Positions 1-8,269 of a stretch of DNA of 64,000 nucleotides are shown here, one piece after another. The DNA lies in the NCBI GenBank assembly GCA_041166385.1, contig JBEEFW010000035.1:26164-90163 (forward strand). The letters run 5' to 3'. The notes under the pieces were generated by a model, which saw only the letters and a program-made list of their open reading frames with translations, was not told the DNA's origin and did no database searches. A program made the position numbers and the translations under genes. The stretch comes from DASUCS01 sp041166385. GTDB lineage: Bacteria; Actinomycetota; Acidimicrobiia; Acidimicrobiales; JACDCH01. Positions within the stretch are counted from its first letter, which is position 1. Every line of letters begins with the position of its first letter.

Positions 1-257
1 GCCTGGATGAAGCCGTGAGCCGGGAGGTCGAGGTACCACTCCTGTGCCCGCTGCTCGAAGAAGAGCTTCAGCCCGCGCTCGACGTCGATGACGTCGACGG
101 CATGATCGAAAGCGATGCCGTTCGCGTGACCGGGCTCGCCGCCGGCGGAGCCGAACCGATTCCGCACGGTCGAGTACACGAGGTAGATCCCGACGATGTA
201 GACGACCTCGCGCCAGATCGGCCGTCGTTGCGCGACCGCGACGTCAGGATCTGTCAC
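1..257 (-). CDS. PAP2-family phosphatase-like membrane protein, N-terminal part
   Basis: The first 85 residues are visible; the rest runs off the left edge. The GTG start at 257 overlaps the stop of the flippase-like gene (GTGA), so the two are translationally coupled. The N-terminus has a hydrophobic stretch (YIVGIYLVYSTVRNRFG) followed by a DHAVDVIDVERGLKLFFE segment. That arrangement is typical of the start of PAP2_3/inositolphosphotransferase-like proteins of actinobacteria, which dephosphorylate or transfer lipid-phosphate headgroups at the membrane. The catalytic PAP2 motifs lie outside the window, so the family call rests on the N-terminus only. Confidence 0.6.
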   Translation of the reverse strand, partial: MTDPDVAVAQRRPIWREVVYIVGIYLVYSTVRNRFGSAGGEPGHANGIAFDHAVDVIDVERGLKLFFEQRAQEWYLDLPAHGFIQ

Positions 258-1306
258 GCAGCAAGCGTCGCGCGACCCCGGCCGCCGACGGCAAACGCCG
301 GTGCGCCGAGGAGACTCACCCCGAGGTTCAGCAGGTAGAGCAGCAGGCCGAGGGCGATGGCCTGCTCGGTGGGCACGCCGAGCGGGGTGAGGAAGAGCAC
401 GAAGGCCCCCTCACGAACGCCGAGCCCGGCGATCGAGATGGGAAGTACCTGCGCGATCAGCACGGCAGGAAAGAAGGCAAGTAGCGCGGTGGGACCAACG
501 GCCACGCTCATGCCGACGGCCTTGGCCGCCATGAGCGCGGCGACCACGAGCACGAGCTGGTAGGCGAACCCCACGACGAGCACGTTGACCGCGGCGGCGG
601 GGTGACGGCGGAGCCGCTCCATCCCGAGGTGGACGGCCGATGCGAACCGGCGCCATCCGTCGCTGTCGGCGACCCGTGCGCCGAATCCGTGACTGGCCAC
701 ACTGAACAGTACGAGTGTGAGTGCGACGAGCGTGCCGGCCGACAGGGCGATGGCCACCTCGGTGGCACTGCCGAGATGACGGAGTCCGGGGTTGACGAGG
801 AAGCCGATCAGTGTGATCACCGGCAGCACCAGCCACCCGGTGAGGCGCTCGAGCACGACGGACGCGAACGACGTGGTCGACTCGCCGTTCTCCTTCGACA
901 ACCGCGAGACGCGCAACACGTCGCCACCGATCGTCGTGGGCAACACGTTCGACACGAACAGTCCCGCGAGGTTGTGCGAGAGCAGGTGTCCGAGCTTCGC
1001 CTCTTGTCCGAGTGCTGAGAGCACCGCGCGCCAGCGCAGCGTGGACAACACGATGCCCGCCAGCGTGAAGATCATGGCGAGCGCGAGAAACATCGCGGTG
1101 TCGCGGTTCCAATCAGGCAGCAGGGAGTCGAACCGGAAGTGCGGCATGCGTCGCAGCAACACGCCGAGCATCAACGCGCTCAGTGCGATGCGTGCGGTGA
1201 GAACGACCGGGCGACGGCGCGACGCGGCACGCGAGCGCACTTCTGGCGCTTCCACGCTTGGCACCGTCGGGTCGGCCACCGCATCCCTTTCCATCCGCCT
1301 GCCCAC
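254..1306 (-). CDS. Flippase-like (lysylphosphatidylglycerol synthase TM domain, UPF0104) protein
   Basis: A roughly 350-residue polytopic membrane protein with about eight hydrophobic segments. It carries the family signature LFVSNVLPTTIGGDVLRVSRL around residues 113-133 (NVLP then GGDVLR), typical of the glycosyltransferase-associated/LPG-synthase TM superfamily, whose members are thought to move or anchor lipid-linked intermediates. The GTG start at 1306 has no clear ribosome binding site; the in-frame ATG at 1294 follows AGGCGG closely and is an alternative. It is the upstream partner of the PAP2-like gene through a 4-nt overlap, which suggests a joint role in envelope lipid or glycan handling. 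The substrate is unknown. Confidence 0.75.
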   Translation of the reverse strand: MGRRMERDAVADPTVPSVEAPEVRSRAASRRRPVVLTARIALSALMLGVLLRRMPHFRFDSLLPDWNRDTAMFLALAMIFTLAGIVLSTLRWRAVLSALGQEAKLGHLLSHNLAGLFVSNVLPTTIGGDVLRVSRLSKENGESTTSFASVVLERLTGWLVLPVITLIGFLVNPGLRHLGSATEVAIALSAGTLVALTLVLFSVASHGFGARVADSDGWRRFASAVHLGMERLRRHPAAAVNVLVVGFAYQLVLVVAALMAAKAVGMSVAVGPTALLAFFPAVLIAQVLPISIAGLGVREGAFVLFLTPLGVPTEQAIALGLLLYLLNLGVSLLGAPAFAVGGRGRATLAA

Positions 1307-1444
1307 TTTACGAGGGGACCCCCGCCTGGTCGACCGACGATTTACTACCGTTGCCCACGAACCCGGCCGAGTCTACGACGCATGGCTTCGGTTCCTCGGC
1401 CATCTCGATGGCCCTCACGAGGGCATTCGTCGGGAGGTAGGTCG

Positions 1445-2035
1445 GTGGATCACCGCTTCGCAGTCGCGGCATTCGTGCTGTGTGCGCTCTTGGCTTCGTG
1501 TGGAGGTGACCACTCCGGGGATCGGCCGGTCGCTGCGGCGCGGACCGGTCGCTTCGAGATGACGATCGTGGCCGACGAGCCGAGTGGGCCGCTCACGCTG
1601 CGGGCGACCGGAACGTTCGACGTCGATCGAGGTGCGTACTCGTTGGTCACCGACCTCGGAGAGCTCGTGCCGGGTCTCGGCGCTCGGTTGGCGATCATCG
1701 CGACGCCCGACGTGGTGTTCGTCGACTGCCCATACCTGACGCGCCTGCTGAGCGCGTCGACGAGATGGATCAGCGTCCGCGGCGCGGGAGGCGAGCTCGT
1801 GCGGTCATGGGTCATCGATCCGCTCCAGATGGTGGCCGCCGGGGAGGGAGGCGATGGACTTGTCCGCGGGAGCACCATGCGCTTCGCTGACGGTTCGGAC
1901 GAGGGCAGCGTCCTCGTTTCGGTGAAGTATTTCGACGTCGGAGCGCCGGTCGTCATCGACCCGCCTGCAGCGGATCAAGTGACCGACGAGACTGATGCCA
2001 TCAAGCGCCTCTTCGGAGGAACGACAGGGGGATGA
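1445..2035 (+). CDS. Secreted lipoprotein, LppX/LprG-like fold possible
   Basis: A 196-aa protein with a short hydrophobic signal (FAVAAFVLCALLASC) and a lipobox ending at Cys19, so it is probably anchored to the outer face of the membrane. The GTG start at 1445 is set by a strong GGGAGG at 1432-1437. The mature part is built of alternating hydrophobic strands (FEMTIVADE, LTLRATGTF, ARLAIIATPDVVFV, SVLVSVKYFDVG). This resembles the one-sheet LppX/LprAFG lipid carriers of mycobacteria, but I see no decisive motif. Its stop overlaps the next gene start (ATGA), so it heads a four-gene operon. Confidence 0.7.
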   Translation: MDHRFAVAAFVLCALLASCGGDHSGDRPVAAARTGRFEMTIVADEPSGPLTLRATGTFDVDRGAYSLVTDLGELVPGLGARLAIIATPDVVFVDCPYLTRLLSASTRWISVRGAGGELVRSWVIDPLQMVAAGEGGDGLVRGSTMRFADGSDEGSVLVSVKYFDVGAPVVIDPPAADQVTDETDAIKRLFGGTTGG

Positions 2036-2850
2036 TGACCAAGCTCGCGTACGCCGAAGCGGGCGCCGGGGGACGACCGTTCCTGCTCGTCCACGGGTTC
2101 ACCGGTGCAAAGGAAGATTTCACCGACTGGCTCGATCCGCTTGCCGACGCCGGCTGGCACGCCGTGGCGCCTGACAACCGCGGCCACGGTGCGAGCGAGA
2201 AGCCCGACGACGAAACCCAGTACACGCTCGATGCAGTGGCGGCCGATGTGCTGGCGCTGGCAGACGACTTGTGGGGAGACGGTTCCGAGTTCGCGCTGCT
2301 CGGTCACTCGATGGGAGGAATGGCCGCGCAGTTCGCCGCGCTCGCCGCGCCACGACGACTCACCGGCCTGATTCTCATGGACACGTTGCACGGACCGTTG
2401 CCGTTCGTGACCCGCGACGAGATCGAGTTGGGGATCACGGTCGTTCGGGAGAAAGGCATGAACGGGTTGGCCGAGATACTGGCCGAGCGCGGCGGCGTTC
2501 TGGACTCGCCGGCGCATCTTCGGCTGATGGCGGAGAAGCCCGGCTATCCGGAGTTCAACGACCGGAAGTTCCGCGCCACCGCGCCCGAGGCGTACGCGGG
2601 TTTCTTGCGGGCGATGTTCGACGCCCCCGACCGTCTCGAGTCGCTGCGGTCGCTGTCGATGCCCGCGCTCGTCATGACCGGCGAACAGGACGGCCCGATC
2701 GTCGACGCGTCGATGGCCATGGCCGACGCGATTCCTCACGGTGAGCTCGCGATCATTCCCGACGCCGGTCACAGCCCACAGTTCGAGAATCCCAGCGCGT
2801 GGTGGAACGCGCTGTCGACGTTCCTCGCTCGCGTCGCGTCGCCCGTATGA
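2032..2850 (+). CDS. Alpha/beta-fold hydrolase
   Basis: A 272-aa cytoplasmic alpha/beta hydrolase. Visible elements: oxyanion region HGFTG near residue 21, DNRGHG near 48-53, nucleophile elbow GHSMGG with Ser93, acid Asp220 (GEQDG) and His247 (AGHSPQFE). These give the complete Ser-Asp-His triad. Length and motifs fit the esterase/C-C bond hydrolase branch; the substrate is not readable. It overlaps the lipoprotein gene upstream and the ThDP enzyme gene downstream by ATGA junctions. A second in-frame ATG at 2035 is an equally possible start. The fixed stoichiometric coupling suggests it acts in the same pathway as the ThDP enzyme. Confidence 0.85.
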   Translation: MMTKLAYAEAGAGGRPFLLVHGFTGAKEDFTDWLDPLADAGWHAVAPDNRGHGASEKPDDETQYTLDAVAADVLALADDLWGDGSEFALLGHSMGGMAAQFAALAAPRRLTGLILMDTLHGPLPFVTRDEIELGITVVREKGMNGLAEILAERGGVLDSPAHLRLMAEKPGYPEFNDRKFRATAPEAYAGFLRAMFDAPDRLESLRSLSMPALVMTGEQDGPIVDASMAMADAIPHGELAIIPDAGHSPQFENPSAWWNALSTFLARVASPV

Positions 2851-4466
2851 ACGGGCACGGCGGTGAGCTCGCGCTGGCCGCGCTGGCCGGTTACGGCGTG
2901 CGCGAGATGTTCACGCTGTCCGGCGGGCACATCTTCCCGTTCTACGACGCGGTGGTGAAGGGCGCGAGCGATGACTGGCGCATCATCGACGTTCGCCACG
3001 AGCAGACGGCGACGTTCGCGGCCGAGGCAACAGCGAAACTGACGCGCCGGCCCGGGCTCGCGGTGCTCACCGCAGGACCCGGTGTCACCAACGGCATCTC
3101 CGCGGTGACGTCGGCGCACTTCAACGGCACGCCATTGGTGGTGCTCGGTGGTCGCGCTCCGCAGGCGCGTTGGGGTGCCGGTTCCCTGCAGGAGTTCGCT
3201 CACGTGCCGGTGCTCGCGCCGATCACCAAGCGGTCGGTCACCGCCACCGACGTCGACGGCATCGCGGCGCTCGTCGACGAGTTGGCGCGCGACGCACTCA
3301 CCCCGCACCGCGGTCCGGTGTTCTGCGACTTTCCACTCGACGTCGTGTTCCGCCACGGCGAGAGCGAGATTCCGGAAGCCGTCGTTCCCAGCGGCGTCGA
3401 TCCCGATCCCGACGAGGTCGCGCGGGCCGCCGGGTTGATCGCGGGCGCGCAGCGGCCGGCGATCATCGCCGGCACCGACGTCTATTTCGACGGCGCATGG
3501 GACGCGTTGCGCGCCGTGGCCGAGTCGCTCCGCGTGCCCGTGTACGCCAACGGCCTCGGGCGGGGTTGCCTGCCCGCCAACCATGAACTCGCGTTCTCGC
3601 GTACACGTGGGCTGCTGAAAGCCGAGGCCGACGTCGTCGTCGTCATCGGTGCGCCACTCGACTTCCGCCTGTCCTTCGGCTCGTTCGGCGACGCGCAAGT
3701 GGTGCACGTCGTCGACAGCGACGCGCAGCGCGCCGCCCACGTCACGACGGCGGCCGCACCGTGTGGCGACTTGGGCACGATTCTCGCTGCGTTCGCGAAC
3801 TGGTCGGGTGATCGCGCGAACCACGAGCCGTGGATCACGCGCTTGCGCGACGCTGAGTCCGCCGCGGCTGCCGCTGAGGTGCCGCTGCTCGACGCTGACA
3901 GCGATCCGATCAAGCCGACGCGCATCTATGGCGAGCTGCGTCGCCGGCTCGACCCGGATGCCATCGTCGTGTGCGATGGCGGCGACTTCGTGTCGTACGC
4001 CGGCAAGTACATCGAGTCGTACGGACCAGGATGCTGGCTCGACGCCGGGCCGTACGGCTGTCTCGGCACCGGGATGGGCTACGCGATGGCCGCGCGTGTC
4101 GCACATCCCGATCGCCAGGTCGTGGTGATGCTCGGTGACGGCGCCGCCGGGTTCTCGTTGATGGACGCCGACTCGCTCGTGCGGCACGACCTGCCGGTCG
4201 TGATCGTCGTCGGCAACAACGGCATCTGGGGTCTTGAGAAGCACCCGATGCAGGCGATCTACGGCTATGACGTCGCGGCCGACCTGCAGCCCGGGTGCCG
4301 GTACGACCAGGTGGTCGCCGCGCTGGGCGGCGCCGGGGAGTTGGTGACGTCCCCAGACGAGATCGGTCCGGCGATCGACCGCGGGTTCGCCTCGGGTGTG
4401 CCCTACGTCGTCAATGTGCTCACCGATCCGGCGGACCAGTACCCCCGCACGTCGAACCTCGGATGA
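2847..4466 (+). CDS. Thiamine-diphosphate enzyme, acetolactate synthase-like
   Basis: A 539-aa protein of the acetolactate synthase/oxalyl-CoA decarboxylase superfamily. Domains in order are Pyr (about 1-170), central (about 190-320) and PP (about 360-530). The ThDP-activating Glu52 is seen in VRHEQTATFAAEA. The metal/diphosphate motif starts at Gly430-Asp431-Gly432 and ends at Asn457-Asn458. The N-terminal LSGGHIFPFYDAV is typical of the 2-hydroxyacyl-CoA lyase/IlvG-like group rather than of biosynthetic IlvB, and no regulatory IlvN gene is adjacent. The ATG at 2847 is chosen because it overlaps the previous stop. Likely a C-C bond lyase or ligase on a 2-keto or 2-hydroxy acid. Confidence 0.85.
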   Translation: MNGHGGELALAALAGYGVREMFTLSGGHIFPFYDAVVKGASDDWRIIDVRHEQTATFAAEATAKLTRRPGLAVLTAGPGVTNGISAVTSAHFNGTPLVVLGGRAPQARWGAGSLQEFAHVPVLAPITKRSVTATDVDGIAALVDELARDALTPHRGPVFCDFPLDVVFRHGESEIPEAVVPSGVDPDPDEVARAAGLIAGAQRPAIIAGTDVYFDGAWDALRAVAESLRVPVYANGLGRGCLPANHELAFSRTRGLLKAEADVVVVIGAPLDFRLSFGSFGDAQVVHVVDSDAQRAAHVTTAAAPCGDLGTILAAFANWSGDRANHEPWITRLRDAESAAAAAEVPLLDADSDPIKPTRIYGELRRRLDPDAIVVCDGGDFVSYAGKYIESYGPGCWLDAGPYGCLGTGMGYAMAARVAHPDRQVVVMLGDGAAGFSLMDADSLVRHDLPVVIVVGNNGIWGLEKHPMQAIYGYDVAADLQPGCRYDQVVAALGGAGELVTSPDEIGPAIDRGFASGVPYVVNVLTDPADQYPRTSNLG

Positions 4467-4900
4467 GACCCGACGAGCTTGCAGCGCGGGAGGCGGTACG
4501 CGAGTCGATCGCGCGGTACGCCCACGCCGTCGACCACGGCAAGTGGGACGACGCCGCGGCGTGCTTCACAGACAACGGTGTGCTCGAGATCCGGGGCGTC
4601 AGCCGGCACGAGGGCCGGGCGGCCGTCGTCGAGATGTTCAAGGGCGCGGGACGCAAGCTGGCATCGACGTCGACGAAGGCGTTCATCCGCCATCACGTAT
4701 CGAGCATCTCGATCAACGTCGACGTGACCGCCGGGAAGGCCTCGGCGACGTCGTACTTCTTCGTCCTCACCGAAATCGGCCCCGACCACTGGGGCACGTA
4801 CCGAGATCAGCTGGCCCGAGACGACGGCTCAGGCGACTGGCTCTTCACCGACCGCAACGTCACCGTCGAAGGCCGCACCGCCCCCAGCCGCATGACCTGA
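4463..4900 (+). CDS. NTF2-like / SnoaL-like protein
   Basis: A 145-aa single-domain protein of the NTF2-like superfamily. It shows the N-terminal helix with ESIARYAHAVDHGKWDDAAACF, the turn TDNGVLEIRG, and C-terminal strands ending WLFTDRNVTVEGR. Such proteins are small ketosteroid isomerase/dehydratase-like enzymes or ligand binders. The ATG at 4463 overlaps the ThDP enzyme stop (ATGA), making it the last gene of the operon that begins at 1445. It is followed by a bidirectional palindrome. No catalytic residue can be assigned with confidence. Confidence 0.8.
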   Translation: MRPDELAAREAVRESIARYAHAVDHGKWDDAAACFTDNGVLEIRGVSRHEGRAAVVEMFKGAGRKLASTSTKAFIRHHVSSISINVDVTAGKASATSYFFVLTEIGPDHWGTYRDQLARDDGSGDWLFTDRNVTVEGRTAPSRMT

Positions 4901-4916
4901 CAGCACGGCCCCCTCG

Positions 4917-4964
4917 AAATCCCACTCAGACGTACACATTTCTGTGCACGTCTGAGTGGGATTT
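4917..4964. repeat. 48-nt palindrome, family 1 copy A (likely bidirectional terminator)
   Basis: Two 22-nt arms (4917-4938 and 4943-4964) pair at 21 of 22 positions around the loop TTTC. The arms begin AAATCCCACTCA and end in TGAGTGGGATTT. It sits between the convergent ends of the NTF2-like gene (4900) and the thioesterase gene (4976). Copies with the same geometry and related sequence occur at 41461-41508 and 62602-62649. Confidence 0.85.
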
Positions 4965-4975
4965 GGCGACGTTGG

Positions 4976-5353
4976 CTATCGGGCCTTCTCCATGAAGCGG
5001 TCGATGTCGACGATCACTCTGGTGACCTTGCCCGCGGCGACCAGGCCGCGCTCGTCGTGGACGGACACGGCGAACGTGAGTCGCCGGCCTTCGATGTCCT
5101 TGAGCGTCGCCTCCGCGCGGACTTTGTGACCGACGGCGGTGGGTGCGAGGTGGTCGAGCTGCACCCGCATGCCGACCGTCGTGGTGCCCGGGCTGAGCCG
5201 GCCCTCGATCGCTTTGATCGACGCCTCCTCGACGAGCCCGACCACGCGGGGTGTCCCGAGAACGGCGACGCTCCCGGACCCGAGCGCGATCGCGGTGTCC
5301 TCATCGCTGACCGCGATCCTGACCTCTGCGGCCAGGCCTAGTTCCGGGGGCAC
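4976..5353 (-). CDS. Thioesterase, FlK (fluoroacetyl-CoA thioesterase)-like hotdog protein
   Basis: A 125-aa single hotdog-fold protein. The hotdog helix region reads VGLVEEASIKAIEGRLSPGTTTVG and the following strands VQLDHLAPTAVGHKVRAEATL and LTFAVSVHDERGLVAAGKV. This matches the FlK-like thioesterase family, with Glu and His in the usual active-site positions. It would hydrolyse a small acyl-CoA in the cytoplasm. I place the start at the GTG at 5353; the open frame continues upstream without a better start. It is divergent from tldD, with about 60 bp between them. Confidence 0.8.
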   Translation of the reverse strand: MPPELGLAAEVRIAVSDEDTAIALGSGSVAVLGTPRVVGLVEEASIKAIEGRLSPGTTTVGMRVQLDHLAPTAVGHKVRAEATLKDIEGRRLTFAVSVHDERGLVAAGKVTRVIVDIDRFMEKAR

Positions 5354-5416
5354 CGGGATACGATACGCAGCCTCCGAATTGCCTGCGAACCCGAGTCCAT
5401 CTGTGAAGGGGAGCCT

Positions 5417-6808
5417 GTGCTCGAAGAATCCGTCATCCAGCGCGTTCTCGGTGCTGCCCTGCGCACCGGCGGGGAGTTCGCAGAGATCTTCGTCGAGGAC
5501 AAGCGGTCGTCCTCGGCGCGGCTCGACGACGGCAAGATCGAGGAGCTGAGCTCCGGACGCGACCGCGGAGCGGGCATCCGCGTCATCGTCGGCGAGACCA
5601 CCGGGTTCGCCCACACCGCTGACCTCTCGGAGGACGGGCTCCGCACCGCGGCCGAGGCGGCGGCGGCCGCCGCCCGCGGCAACCCTGGCGGCGAGCGCAT
5701 CGTCAACCTCACGAAGGTGAACGCGCCCCGACCGAACGACGTCGCCATCCAACCCGACTCGATCGAGAAGGCCGTGAAGGTCGGGCTGCTCACCCGCGCC
5801 GATGCCGCCGCCCGCGATGAGGGCGGCGCGATCAAGCAAGTCACCGCGCGACTCGCCGACAGCCGTCGCCGCATCCTCGTCGCCAACAGCGACGGCTTGC
5901 TGGCCGACGACGATCAGGTGAAGACGCTGTTCGCCGTGCAGTGTGTCGCCACCGGCGACACCGGCATGCAGACCGGCTATGAGTCGATCGGGCACACGAT
6001 CGGGTGGGAGCTGTTCGATCGCGTCGACGTCGAAGAACACGCTCGCAAGGTCGCGCGACAAGCGCTCACCAAGCTGAACGCCCGCCCCGCCCCTTCGGGC
6101 ACGATGCCGGTGGTCATCGGCCGCGGCGGTGGAGGCGTGCTCTTCCACGAAGCATGCGGCCACGGTCTCGAGGCCGACCTCGTCGGCAAGGGCGCATCGG
6201 TGTTCCGCGGGCGCAAGGGCCAGCAGGTTGCGTCACCGCTCGTCACGCTCGTCGACGACGGCACCATGGGCGAGGAGTGGGGTTGCTTCGCCATCGACGA
6301 CGAAGGCACGCCCGCGCAACGCAACGTCCTGATCGAAGACGGCATGCTCACCGACTACATGTACGACTTCCTGCGTTCGCGTAAGGAAGGTCGTCAGCGC
6401 TCGGGCAACGGACGCCGCCAGAGCTACCAGCACCTACCGATGGTGCGCATGACCAACACGTTCCTGATGGCGGGCGACGACGATCCAGCCGACATCGTCG
6501 CCGGTACCGAGCGCGGCGTGTTCGTCAAGGCGCTCGGCGGGGGACAGGTCAACACCGCGACAGGCGACTTCGTGTTCGGCATGACCGAGGCGTACCTGAT
6601 CGAGAACGGCGAGATCACCGATCCGTTGCGCGAGGGCAACCTCATCGGCAACGGCCCTGAGGTGCTCACGATGATCGAAGCGCTCGGCAACGACTTCGCC
6701 ATGGGCCCTCCCGGCACGTGTGGCAAGGACGGTCAGGGTGTCCCCGTTGGCGACGGTGTGCCCACGCTCCGAGTGAAGGCGCTGACCATCGGCGGCACCG
6801 CCGCATGA
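5417..6808 (+). CDS. tldD: Metalloprotease TldD
   Basis: 463 aa, the usual length for TldD. The HExxxH zinc motif is at His244-Glu245 and His249 (HEACGHGLEAD), which marks the catalytic subunit. TldD and TldE form a heterodimeric protease that trims unfolded peptides and matures some RiPPs such as microcin B17. The GTG start at 5417 follows AAGGGGAG. The partner tldE lies 85 bp downstream. No RiPP precursor or modification gene is visible nearby, so a housekeeping peptide-degradation role is likelier. Confidence 0.93.
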   Translation: MLEESVIQRVLGAALRTGGEFAEIFVEDKRSSSARLDDGKIEELSSGRDRGAGIRVIVGETTGFAHTADLSEDGLRTAAEAAAAAARGNPGGERIVNLTKVNAPRPNDVAIQPDSIEKAVKVGLLTRADAAARDEGGAIKQVTARLADSRRRILVANSDGLLADDDQVKTLFAVQCVATGDTGMQTGYESIGHTIGWELFDRVDVEEHARKVARQALTKLNARPAPSGTMPVVIGRGGGGVLFHEACGHGLEADLVGKGASVFRGRKGQQVASPLVTLVDDGTMGEEWGCFAIDDEGTPAQRNVLIEDGMLTDYMYDFLRSRKEGRQRSGNGRRQSYQHLPMVRMTNTFLMAGDDDPADIVAGTERGVFVKALGGGQVNTATGDFVFGMTEAYLIENGEITDPLREGNLIGNGPEVLTMIEALGNDFAMGPPGTCGKDGQGVPVGDGVPTLRVKALTIGGTAA

Positions 6809-6864
6809 GCGTGCGAATGCGGCCACAGACGAGCGACCGCCAGGGAGCCGGCTGTGCTGGGGTG

Positions 6865-6881
6865 TGGGGGCGGAGCCCCCA
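6865..6881. other. GC-rich hairpin abutting the tldE ribosome binding site
   Basis: TGGGGGCGGAGCCCCCA forms a perfect 7-bp stem with a 3-nt loop. It ends directly at the AGGGAGG ribosome binding site of tldE, so it could modulate initiation or protect the 3' end of a processed tldD mRNA. No U-tract follows, so it is not a standard terminator. Confidence 0.6.
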
Positions 6882-6893
6882 GGGAGGTGAAGC

Positions 6894-8249
6894 ATGAGCG
6901 AGGGCAGCGTCGACGAACTGCTCGCGATCGGCGATCGCATCATCGGGTGGGCGAAGGACGGCGAAGAGCTCGAGGCGGTCGTCGTGCGCTCGAGCGACAC
7001 CGAGATCCGCGCGTACGAAGGCGAGATCGAGCAACTGTCGTCGGCGCAGACGCAGGGCATCGGGATCCGCGTCGTACGGGATCAGCGCGTCGGGTTCGCG
7101 TACGCCGGCTCCCTCGACGACGACGTGCTCGGCGAGACGCTCGAGGAAGCGCGCGACAACGCCGGCTTCGGCACCGCCGACGAGTTCCTCGGCTTGGCCA
7201 CCCCCGACGGTGTCGCGGTCGCAGACCTCGACCTGTTCAGCGAGTCACTCGCGGACTTTCCGACCGACAAGAAGGTCGAGCTCGCCATCGCACTCGAGCG
7301 CGCGGCGCGGGCCGCTGACCCCCGCATCTCGGGTGTCGAGTCGGCCGACTACGTCGACACGATGGCCGAAGGGGCTGTGGTCACCACGAGCGGCATCCGC
7401 ACGGCGGCGCGCGAAACGGCGGCGTACATCATGGCGTCGGTTCTCGCGGCCGACGGCGACGAGACCCAGACCGGGTTCGGGTTCTCGGTCGGCCGTGATC
7501 CCGAACGGCTCGACATCGCCAAGGCCGCGGCCGATGCGGCAGAGCGCGCCACCCGCATGCTCGGCGCCACCAAGCCGCCGAGCCAGCGCGTCACCGTCGT
7601 GCTCGATCCGTGGGTCACCGCCCAGCTGCTCGGCATCATCGGCGGGACGCTGTCGGCCGAAGCCGTGCTCAAGGGTCGCTCGCCGTTCGCCGACCGGATC
7701 GGCGACGAGATCGGCAGCGGTCTGCTCACGCTTGTCGACGATCCCACGAATCCCGAGGCGTTCACCGCTACGCAGACGGACGGCGAGGGTCTCGCGACCC
7801 GCCGCAACTCGCTGATCGAAGGCGGTGTGCTGCGGGGCTTCCTCCACAACTCCTACACCGCCCGCCGGATGAACACGGTGTCGACGGGCTCGGCCGTGCG
7901 CGGCTTCAAGTCCACACCGAGCGCCGGCGCTCGGGCCGTGTCACTCCTTCCAGGGTCGAAGTCGCAGGCCGAACTATTGGCCGACGTCGGCGACGGCATC
8001 CTCATCCAGTCGGTCGCCGGCCTGCATTCGGGCGTCAACCCCGTGTCCGGCGACTTCTCGACTGGTGCGCAGGGGCTGCGCATCGTCGGCGGGCAACCGG
8101 GGGCGCCGCTGCGCGAGTTCACGATCGCTTCGACGCTGCAGCGCATCCTTCACGACGTACTCGCGGTGGGCGCCGACATCGAGTGGTTGCCGATGTCCGC
8201 GGCGGGTGTCTCGCTCGTCGTCGCCGACGTGACTGTCTCCGGGTCGTAG
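6894..8249 (+). CDS. tldE: TldE/PmbA, non-catalytic partner of TldD
   Basis: 451 aa, homologous in layout to TldD. It starts with a two-part N-terminal domain (IRAYEGEIEQLSSAQTQGIGIRVV) and ends in a C-terminal domain with GFLHNSYTARRMNTVSTG and SGDFSTGAQG. It has no HExxxH, as expected of the inactive TldE/PmbA subunit. The ATG at 6894 is preceded by GGGAGGTGA. It is co-oriented with tldD and probably co-transcribed, with uppP following 20 bp downstream. Confidence 0.92.
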   Translation: MSEGSVDELLAIGDRIIGWAKDGEELEAVVVRSSDTEIRAYEGEIEQLSSAQTQGIGIRVVRDQRVGFAYAGSLDDDVLGETLEEARDNAGFGTADEFLGLATPDGVAVADLDLFSESLADFPTDKKVELAIALERAARAADPRISGVESADYVDTMAEGAVVTTSGIRTAARETAAYIMASVLAADGDETQTGFGFSVGRDPERLDIAKAAADAAERATRMLGATKPPSQRVTVVLDPWVTAQLLGIIGGTLSAEAVLKGRSPFADRIGDEIGSGLLTLVDDPTNPEAFTATQTDGEGLATRRNSLIEGGVLRGFLHNSYTARRMNTVSTGSAVRGFKSTPSAGARAVSLLPGSKSQAELLADVGDGILIQSVAGLHSGVNPVSGDFSTGAQGLRIVGGQPGAPLREFTIASTLQRILHDVLAVGADIEWLPMSAAGVSLVVADVTVSGS

Positions 8250-8269
8250 CCCTCGACTAGAAACCCGGC

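Noticed and set aside
5353..6163. Minus-strand extension of the thioesterase frame upstream
   Set aside because: It runs opposite tldD, which has complete motifs; the GTG at 5353 ends the hotdog domain correctly.
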